From contig JAAAOD010000125.1 of NCBI GenBank assembly GCA_009908535.1, positions 1 through 10,801 of the forward strand: a stretch of 10,801 nucleotides of DNA. Direction: 5' to 3'. The first letter of the stretch is position 1; each line of letters starts with the position of its first letter. A program made the position numbers and the translations under genes. Below, one piece after another: positions 6,025-10,801 of this stretch. The notes beneath the pieces are model-generated. The model saw only the letters and a list, made by a program, of their open reading frames with translations, did no database searches and had not been told where the DNA came from. This stretch comes from Verrucomicrobiota bacterium (GTDB lineage: Bacteria > Verrucomicrobiota > Verrucomicrobiia > Opitutales > Oceanipulchritudinaceae).

Positions 6025-7171
6025 ATGCAGATTGACGCCGAAACACGGAATCAACTTGAGGAAATCACGCGGCGCGCCGGTCATCTCTGGAGGTATCTTT
6101 GACGTCCCGAAACGTCAGGAAACCATTGCTGAACTTGAAGCCCGCATGGGCGAAAATGATTTCTGGGACGAACAGGAATCCGCTAACAAGACGGTGACCG
6201 AGGTCAGCCACCTCAAGGCGAGTATTCAGCCGATCCTCTCTTTTCAGGCCAAGGTGGACGACCTGCAGACCATGGCCGAACTCGTGGAGGATGCCGATGA
6301 GGAGGAAGGGGCAATGTATCTCGAGGAAATGCAACAGTCCCTCGGGAAAATGGCCAGGGAACTCGACGAACTTGAGATCCACTGCTTCCTCGGCGGCAAA
6401 ATGGACCGGAATAACGCCATACTCTCCATCAACGCCGGTGCCGGGGGAACCGAGAGCTGCGACTGGGCCGAGATGCTGCTGCGCATGTACACCCGCTGGG
6501 CCGAACGCAACGGCTACACCGTCGAGGTGGACGACCTCGCTCCGGGGGAGGAAGCTGGCATCAGCAGCGCCTCCATCCGGATCATCGGGTCCAACGCCTA
6601 CGGCTACGCCAAGGCGGAACGTGGGGTCCACCGGCTTGTCCGCATCAGTCCTTTCGACAGCAATGCGCGCCGCCATACCTCCTTTTGCGCCGTCGACGTC
6701 ATCGCCGAGCTGGAGGATGACATCGACGTCGATATCAAGGATGAAGACCTGCGCGTCGACACTTACCGGGCCTCCGGTAAGGGCGGGCAACACGTCAACA
6801 AGACCGATTCGGCCGTCCGCATTACCCACCTGCCGACCAACATTGTTGTGCAGTGCCAGAACGAACGTTCCCAGCACAAAAACCGCGCCACCGCCCTGAA
6901 GATGCTCAAATCCCGCCTCTACGAGAAGTATGAGGACGAGAAACGCGCCGAGATGGAGCGCTTTTACGGTGAAAAAGGCGAGATTGGATGGGGCAACCAG
7001 ATCCGGTCCTACGTCTTCCAGCCCTACCAGATGGTGAAGGACCTGCGCACCGGCGTGGAGACCTCCAACATCCAGCAGGTCATGGACGGCGATCTCAACC
7101 GTTTCATCCACGCATGGCTGCGCGCCGGTTGCCCCATCGGGCGCAACAAGGAGGCGAATATCGAGGCCTGA
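6025..7171 (+). CDS. prfB: Peptide chain release factor 2 (RF2), made by programmed +1 frameshift
   Basis: RF2 reads UGA and UAA and triggers peptide release. The first 25 codons (ATG at 6025) run in one frame to an in-frame TGA at 6100-6102; the rest (from GAC at 6101) is in the +1 frame to TGA at 7169-7171, giving about 381 residues after the shift. The start is chosen by analogy with E. coli, where TGA is also codon 26 and the N-terminus ('MQIDAETRNQLEEIT' here) aligns; an in-frame ATG at 6004 is possible but AGGGGG abuts it. Hallmarks are the stop-recognition tripeptide S208-P209-F210 ('RISPFDS'), 'RRHTSF', and the catalytic G253-G254-Q255 in 'SGKGGQHVNKTDSAVR'. The C-terminus extends beyond that of E. 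coli RF2 ('CPIGRNKEANIEA'). It overlaps the next gene as TGATG. All family landmarks are intact. Confidence 0.97.
6088..6103 (+). promoter_or_regulatory. prfB programmed +1 frameshift site
   Basis: The string TGGAGG-TAT-CTT-TGA-C places a Shine-Dalgarno-like TGGAGG (6088-6093) 3 nt before the slip codon CTT (6097-6099), followed by TGA (6100-6102) and C. It is the same design and spacing as in E. coli (AGGGGG-TAT-CTT-TGA-C). When RF2 is scarce, ribosomes pause at TGA, tRNA-Leu slips from CUU to UUU, and translation continues at GAC. RF2 thereby limits its own synthesis. Confidence 0.95.
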
Positions 7172-8595
7172 TGGGGGAGAACGCGACAACCGAAACGGAG
7201 CCGCCGGAAGAGTCCCGCTACGCCGCGCTGAAAGAGAGCTTCGCCCGGCAATCGCTCTTCGAGGACAAGACCTGGCGCATCTCCCCGGAGGCATGGCCGC
7301 TCACGGCCCGGCAGGCCGAGGAGGTCGACCAGATCGGACAGGCCTGCCTCGAATTCTACCGGGCGGGCGAACTCCTCTACATGCGTTCCGCAGAGGATAA
7401 AAATCTCCTTCGCAACGCCGAAATGCATGCGCCCTGGGTCGCCGATTACCTCGATCGCGGCAAGCCGGAGCAGCTCGTCCGCCATGCCCGTTGCGAACAG
7501 GTGCGGCGCAGCCACCCGCAGGTTATCCGGCCGGACCTGCTCCTCACCGACGATGGCTTCGCCCTTACCGAGATCGATTCCGTCCCCGGCGGCATCGGGC
7601 TGACCGCCTATCTGAATCACCAGTATGCCTTTGAGAAGGGCCTTGTCGGGGCCGGCGATCGCATGGTGGAAGCCTTCTACCGTTCCATGGCGAGTTTGCG
7701 CCCCGACCTCGAAAATCCCTTCCTTGCCATCGTCGTTTCCGACGAGGCCAATACCTACCGCCCGGAAATGGAATGGCTCGCCCAGCGCCTGCAGGCCCAG
7801 GGGCGCCGCGTCTATTGCCTCCATCCCGCTGATCTCTTCCCCCTCGGAGACGCCCTTTGTGCCGATATCGATGGCAATCCCGAGGAAGTGCAGATCCTCT
7901 ACCGCTTCTTCGAGCTTTTCGACCTCGAGAATATCCCCATCGCCAGAGACGTTTTCCGGCTGGTCGAGGAGGGCTCGCCGATGGCCGTTACCCCACCCAT
8001 GCGGCACTTTCAGGAGGAAAAACTCAACCTTGCCCTCTTTCAGCATCCGCGCCTCGAGACCTTCTGGCGTGAGAATCTCAGTAAGCGCAGCTTTAAACTG
8101 CTCCGCCGCATCGTTCCCGATGCCTGGATCATGGATCCCGTCGACCTGCCCCCCAACGCCGTTCTCGACGCCCCCTTCATCGGGGGCAAGCCCATTTACC
8201 GCTGGGAACAGCTGGCCGAGGCCTCCCAGAAGGAGCGTAACCTCATCCTCAAACTGAGCGGCTTCCATGAAAACGCCTGGGGTGCGCGGAGTGTCCTCTA
8301 CGGCAGCGACGCTTCCCGCTCCGAATGGCTCGACGGTATCCGTGAGGCCGTCGAGGGCGCCCGCGACAATCTCTACCTCCTCCAGCAATACCGGAAGCCC
8401 GCACGCCTCCAGCACCCCGTCTACGACGAGAAGGGCGCGGTCCGGACAATGAACGGCCGCCTCCGCCTCTGCCCCTACTATTTCGTCGACGGCGACCACA
8501 CCGAGACCGCCGGTATCCTCGCCACCCTCTGCCCCGCCGACAAAAAAATCATTCACGGCATGCGCGACGCCGCCCTCATGCCCACGAAGGCCTGA
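7171..8595 (+). CDS. Uncharacterised ATP-grasp-like protein, coupled to prfB
   Basis: A 474-residue cytoplasmic protein (no signal peptide) whose ATG (7171-7173) overlaps the prfB TGA as TGATG. I do not know a named family for it. Several segments suggest a divergent ATP-grasp ligase of the glutathionylspermidine-synthase/permuted type: 'RPDLLLTDDGFALTEIDS' and 'PGGIG' (about 120-143, like 'R-D..L..-G..-E-N...GG'); a Rossmann-like stretch 'FLAIVVSDEANTYRPEME' followed by 'RRVYCLHPADL'; 'LYRFFELFDLENIP'; and 'LILKLSGFHENAWGARS' (about 358-374) with K361 as the candidate ATP-binding lysine. Later come 'YLLQQYRKP' and 'RLRLCPYYFVDG', in the places where ATP-grasp enzymes carry a phosphate/Mg-binding strand pair. 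The product, if an enzyme, would be an ATP-dependent carboxylate-amine or similar ligase; the substrate cannot be inferred. The C-terminus ends 4 nt before the stop of the converging DUF4159 gene. Confidence 0.55.
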   Translation: MGENATTETEPPEESRYAALKESFARQSLFEDKTWRISPEAWPLTARQAEEVDQIGQACLEFYRAGELLYMRSAEDKNLLRNAEMHAPWVADYLDRGKPEQLVRHARCEQVRRSHPQVIRPDLLLTDDGFALTEIDSVPGGIGLTAYLNHQYAFEKGLVGAGDRMVEAFYRSMASLRPDLENPFLAIVVSDEANTYRPEMEWLAQRLQAQGRRVYCLHPADLFPLGDALCADIDGNPEEVQILYRFFELFDLENIPIARDVFRLVEEGSPMAVTPPMRHFQEEKLNLALFQHPRLETFWRENLSKRSFKLLRRIVPDAWIMDPVDLPPNAVLDAPFIGGKPIYRWEQLAEASQKERNLILKLSGFHENAWGARSVLYGSDASRSEWLDGIREAVEGARDNLYLLQQYRKPARLQHPVYDEKGAVRTMNGRLRLCPYYFVDGDHTETAGILATLCPADKKIIHGMRDAALMPTKA

Positions 8596-8609
8596 CCCTT
8601 TAGCCTTCG
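8585..8609. terminator. Inverted repeat spanning the convergent stop codons (possible weak terminator)
   Basis: CGAAGGC (8585-8591) and GCCTTCG (8603-8609) form a perfect 7-bp stem around an 11-nt loop that contains both the TGA of the ATP-grasp-like gene (8593-8595) and the TAA of the converging DUF4159 gene (8602-8600). No T run follows on either side, so it would be at most a weak or Rho-assisted barrier. Confidence 0.3.
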
Positions 8610-9604
8610 ACGAGGACGTAGGTCAGCAAATTGATGCCGAGGCGCGTGTAGAAGAGGTGGGCGTATTCGTTGATGGCCTCGCCGTGGTAGTAGCGGAAGA
8701 CGCGGTAGGTGCCGTCGGGCTCGCGGACCCATGCCGGCATGGTGGGGGGCTGGCAGTAAATGACGTCGGTGCGTCCGTCCTCGCGGGTGACCTCGAACCG
8801 TTCTCCGGTGTAGCGGGCGGAGGCGAGGCGTTCGTCGAGACCCTCGGCATCCTCGCGGACGCGGAAGGAAATGCGGGTGGTCCAGCGGCCGAACTGGTCG
8901 CGTCCCCAACCCATGGAAAGGATGGGCATGGCCATGACGGCGAGGCGGCCGCTCTCGGTGTGCAGACCCATGGTGGAGTAGCTGCCTTCCGGCCATTTTT
9001 CCTCGACGACGTAGTCGCGGATGGCTTCGGGAAGCGGTTCCGGATCCGGCAAACCGCGGTAGAAGCCCTGGAAGAAGGGATGATCCCGCGGCAGGGGCTT
9101 AAAGGCGCGGTCGGGAAAGACGCGGCGGAATTGTTCCGCAATGACCGGGGTCACCTCCCATGCGGCGAAGCTGTGCCGTTGGCCGAGGGCGGCGTCCGCC
9201 TGGAGGAACTCCGCGTTGATGCCGGCGTCGATAAAGAGGAAGCCCCCGTTCTCGAGGTAGCTTCGCAGGGCCTCCACTTCCTCCGGTGACAACTCCCAGT
9301 TGTTCCGGTCGGCAAAGTTCACGTAGCAAAAGGGCGAACTGCGCAGGGCCGGGTCGGCGAAGTCGCGGATGAAGACCGGATCCGGGGAGAAGCGGAAACG
9401 GGTGCGTTGGCTCGCCTCCTCCAGCAGGGACGGCAGCGCGTCCGGGCGCAGGCGGCGCACCGGCTCGCCCTCCACGAGCTGTACGACGCGGAGAGGGTCC
9501 GACGAGTTCGACAGGTCCGACGCGTCCGACGAGTCCGACCCGTCCGAGGCCGCTGCCGGACCGCAGAGGAGGAAGAGGAGGGAGAAGAACAGGCAATATT
9601 TCAT
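8600..9604 (-). CDS. Exported DUF4159 protein with Ser-x-Asp linker
   Basis: A 334-residue protein with an N-terminal signal peptide (MKYC, then hydrophobic to 'CGPAAA', residues 1-19). An acidic low-complexity linker of about 17 residues follows ('SDGSDSSDASDLSNSSD'). The rest looks like DUF4159: 'FCYVNFADRNNWELSPEEVEAL', 'RSYLENGGFLFIDAG', 'FKPLPRDHPFFQGFY' and, near the end, 'EYAHLFYTRLGINLLTYVL'. DUF4159 domains have a fold related to class I glutamine amidotransferases and occur in planctomycete/verrucomicrobial envelope or Bat-type loci; no catalytic function is established and no obvious Cys nucleophile elbow is seen here. Its ATG (9604-9602) overlaps the TGA of the upstream HEAT-repeat gene as ATGA, so it is translationally coupled to it. 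Confidence 0.8.
   Translation of the reverse strand: MKYCLFFSLLFLLCGPAAASDGSDSSDASDLSNSSDPLRVVQLVEGEPVRRLRPDALPSLLEEASQRTRFRFSPDPVFIRDFADPALRSSPFCYVNFADRNNWELSPEEVEALRSYLENGGFLFIDAGINAEFLQADAALGQRHSFAAWEVTPVIAEQFRRVFPDRAFKPLPRDHPFFQGFYRGLPDPEPLPEAIRDYVVEEKWPEGSYSTMGLHTESGRLAVMAMPILSMGWGRDQFGRWTTRISFRVREDAEGLDERLASARYTGERFEVTREDGRTDVIYCQPPTMPAWVREPDGTYRVFRYYHGEAINEYAHLFYTRLGINLLTYVLVEG
9497..9550. repeat. 9-bp tandem repeat (GTCCGACNN) encoding the Ser-x-Asp linker
   Basis: Six consecutive 9-bp units start at 9497, 9506, 9515, 9524, 9533 and 9542 with core GTCCGA, plus C in five of six. The second unit differs by one base (GTTCGACAG). Read in the minus-strand gene they encode the 'SD-x' pattern directly behind the signal peptide of the DUF4159 protein. 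Unit length is a multiple of three, so copy number changes would keep the frame. Confidence 0.85.
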
Positions 9605-10801
9605 GAGGCGGAAAGTTGCTGGCGCAGGATGTCGGCGACCTTGGCATCGGGGAATTGTTCCAGAAAATCGCGGGCGATGCGGCGGCCTTCCGGACCGAGC
9701 GGACCGAGGAGAAGGTTGACGGCCCGCCGGCGCACGGTCGGGTCGGGATCGCGCAGGGAGGCCATGAAGATGCGGGCGAGGTTGTCGGGCCGGAGGACGG
9801 CGAGCGTCTCGAGGGCGGCCCCGCGGATGGAGGGTTCCTCATCGATGAGGAGGGCGAAGGCCAGTTTGCGGCGTATTTCCGGGGAAGCCGAACTGGCGAT
9901 GGCGAGAGCGTTGGCACGGACATTCGCATACGGGTTATCGGCCAGTTTGTCGTAGAAATCCCACGACAACCGGTTTCCGCGGCTGCGGGCAAAACGCAGG
10001 GCCGACTGGCGCAGGGAACCGCTTTCCTCCTCCATCAGGCGGAGGAGGAGTTGTTCCGGGACGGCATCGCCATACGAGCGGAGGAGAAGGTTGGCGGCCT
10101 GGCGCCGCAGGTCACCGGAAGCTTCCTCGAGCAGAGTGCCGGCAAGGGCGCGGCTGGTCTCCGTCGGGAGCGCGCGGAGGGTCTGTAACAGCCTTTGCCT
10201 CTCGATGGATTCCAGGCGGCCCCCGGCGATCCGCTCGAGAACGGGTTCCGGAAAGGAGGCCTGCGGTCGGACGAGGAAGAGGGCGAAGGCGGCTGCGGAG
10301 GCCACGCGGGGATCCTCGTCCGCGCGCAGCTCTTCGAGCAGCGGGGCCGAGGCGGGATGGGGGCGGCGGGCGAGGGAATTGGCGAGCAGCAATCGACAGG
10401 AGACGGACGGATCCGGATGTCGGGCGGCGGCGGCCTCGACGAACTCCTGCGGCGGAAGGACGGAGGCGGCCGTCTCGTAGGCGGCGAGGCGGACGGCGAC
10501 GACGGGATCCTCGAGGGCGTCCCGGACTTCGGCGACCGGTTTTTGTCCCGGGAAAAAGCGCAGGGCTTCAAGGACGCGGCGGCGCACGATCGGCTGTTGA
10601 TCGCCAAGGGCGGTACGAATGGCTTCCTGTACCGGCTGGAGAGCGTTCGGCGATCCCGGCATGCCCCGGAGGAGTTGGAGCAAAAGGAGGTCGAGGGCGG
10701 AAGCGACGGACTGACGGACCTCCGCGTCGGGGTCCTCGAGGTCGAGGACCAGTTTGCGGGCGATGGCGGGGGTAAGGGTGTTCCGGTTTTCGATGAGGGA
10801 A
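9601..10801 (-). CDS. HEAT-repeat protein, N-terminal part outside window
   Basis: The frame is open on the minus strand from the window edge to TGA at 9603-9601, 399 residues, so the true start lies beyond 10801; the TTG at 10683 is an internal codon within a repeat. Nearly the whole sequence is HEAT-like helical repeats of about 30-36 residues, with the 'D-x-x-V-R-x-x-A' pattern: 'DPDAEVRQSVASALDLL', 'DQQPIVRRRVLEAL', 'DPVVAVRLAAYETA', 'DEDPRVASAAAFAL', 'ASGDLRRQAANLLL', 'ESGSLRQSALRFA', 'NPYANVRANALAIA', 'EEPSIRGAALETL' and 'DPDPTVRRRAVNLL'. Such solenoids usually bind proteins. No enzyme domain is visible in the part present. It is the upstream partner of the DUF4159 gene (4-nt ATGA overlap), which suggests a functional pair. 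The N-terminal part could carry a signal peptide, transmembrane or other domain not visible here. Confidence 0.88.
   Translation of the reverse strand, partial: SLIENRNTLTPAIARKLVLDLEDPDAEVRQSVASALDLLLLQLLRGMPGSPNALQPVQEAIRTALGDQQPIVRRRVLEALRFFPGQKPVAEVRDALEDPVVAVRLAAYETAASVLPPQEFVEAAAARHPDPSVSCRLLLANSLARRPHPASAPLLEELRADEDPRVASAAAFALFLVRPQASFPEPVLERIAGGRLESIERQRLLQTLRALPTETSRALAGTLLEEASGDLRRQAANLLLRSYGDAVPEQLLLRLMEEESGSLRQSALRFARSRGNRLSWDFYDKLADNPYANVRANALAIASSASPEIRRKLAFALLIDEEPSIRGAALETLAVLRPDNLARIFMASLRDPDPTVRRRAVNLLLGPLGPEGRRIARDFLEQFPDAKVADILRQQLSAS

Noticed and set aside
5902..6084. N-terminal extension of GlpQ to an in-frame start at 6084
   Set aside because: It would add 61 residues before a clear signal peptide and overlap the prfB 5' end; the ATG at 5901 fits export.
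6065..7294. Long antisense open frame (409 residues) opposite prfB
   Set aside because: GC-rich coding sequence leaves antisense frames open; the translation is Val/Gly/Asp-rich without motifs, and prfB on the other strand is certain.
7024..8556. Long antisense open frame (510 residues) opposite the ATP-grasp-like gene
   Set aside because: Same cause. The plus-strand protein has structured motifs and a coupled start, whereas the antisense product looks like shadow sequence.
9497..9550. CRISPR array
   Set aside because: Units are 9 bp with no spacers; it is a plain tandem repeat within a coding region.
9369..9955. Arg/Val-rich plus-strand frames over the repeat tract ('RRVRQVRRVRRVRPVRG')
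   Set aside because: They are the translation of the 9-bp repeat in other frames; the minus-strand DUF4159 and HEAT genes account for this DNA.

Overview
The window most likely comes from a member of the Verrucomicrobiota, class Opitutia (Opitutales/Puniceicoccales-like). The main reasons are the GC-rich coding sequence, several Sec-exported proteins without assigned function, a DUF4159 protein next to a HEAT-repeat protein, and above all a Trp/Tyr-rich 'WFG-Y...PWIYH...W-YV...WYYQ' module that I associate with secreted proteins of this group. The placement rests on protein style and remembered families, not on a database search. I see no mobile element, prophage, CRISPR array, tRNA or rRNA. 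Most genes look like ordinary chromosomal housekeeping or envelope genes, and I do not see a clear new defence or biosynthetic system.

Layout. Positions 1-462 (+) hold the C-terminal end of a protein resembling the baeRF (bacterial eRF1-like) family. Next comes a palindrome-rich spacer and a strong intrinsic terminator for the minus-strand gene that follows. Positions 665-2422 (-) hold a secreted fasciclin (FAS1) protein and a translationally coupled pair, a DJ-1/PfpI family protein followed by nicotinamidase (pncA). Positions 2581-3846 (+) hold the secreted Trp-rich protein with a beta-rich tail. Positions 3854-5901 (-) hold glpQ (periplasmic glycerophosphodiester phosphodiesterase) and, downstream of it, a putative exported permuted NlpC/P60 (YiiX-like) cysteine hydrolase. 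Divergent from glpQ, 6025-8595 (+) holds prfB with the classical programmed +1 frameshift, overlapped by an uncharacterised ATP-grasp-like gene. Positions 8600-10801 (-) hold a HEAT-repeat protein, cut by the window edge, coupled by an ATGA overlap to an exported DUF4159 protein with a Ser-x-Asp repeat linker.

How the genes relate. There are four same-strand pairs: PfpI-like/pncA (TAATG), glpQ/YiiX-like (62-nt gap), prfB/ATP-grasp-like (TGATG) and HEAT/DUF4159 (ATGA). GlpQ and the YiiX-like hydrolase plausibly act together outside the cytoplasm on lipid- or envelope-derived substrates. PncA (NAD salvage) and the DJ-1/PfpI protein are both small cytoplasmic enzymes of metabolite turnover or stress. 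The prfB pair is the most distinctive: the stop codon of prfB is TGA, read by RF2 itself, and it overlaps the start of the ATP-grasp-like gene. That gene's translation could therefore respond to RF2 supply. The items most worth a second look are the ATP-grasp-like protein, the Trp-rich protein, the 9-bp repeat tract and the two perfect palindromes after the baeRF-like gene.
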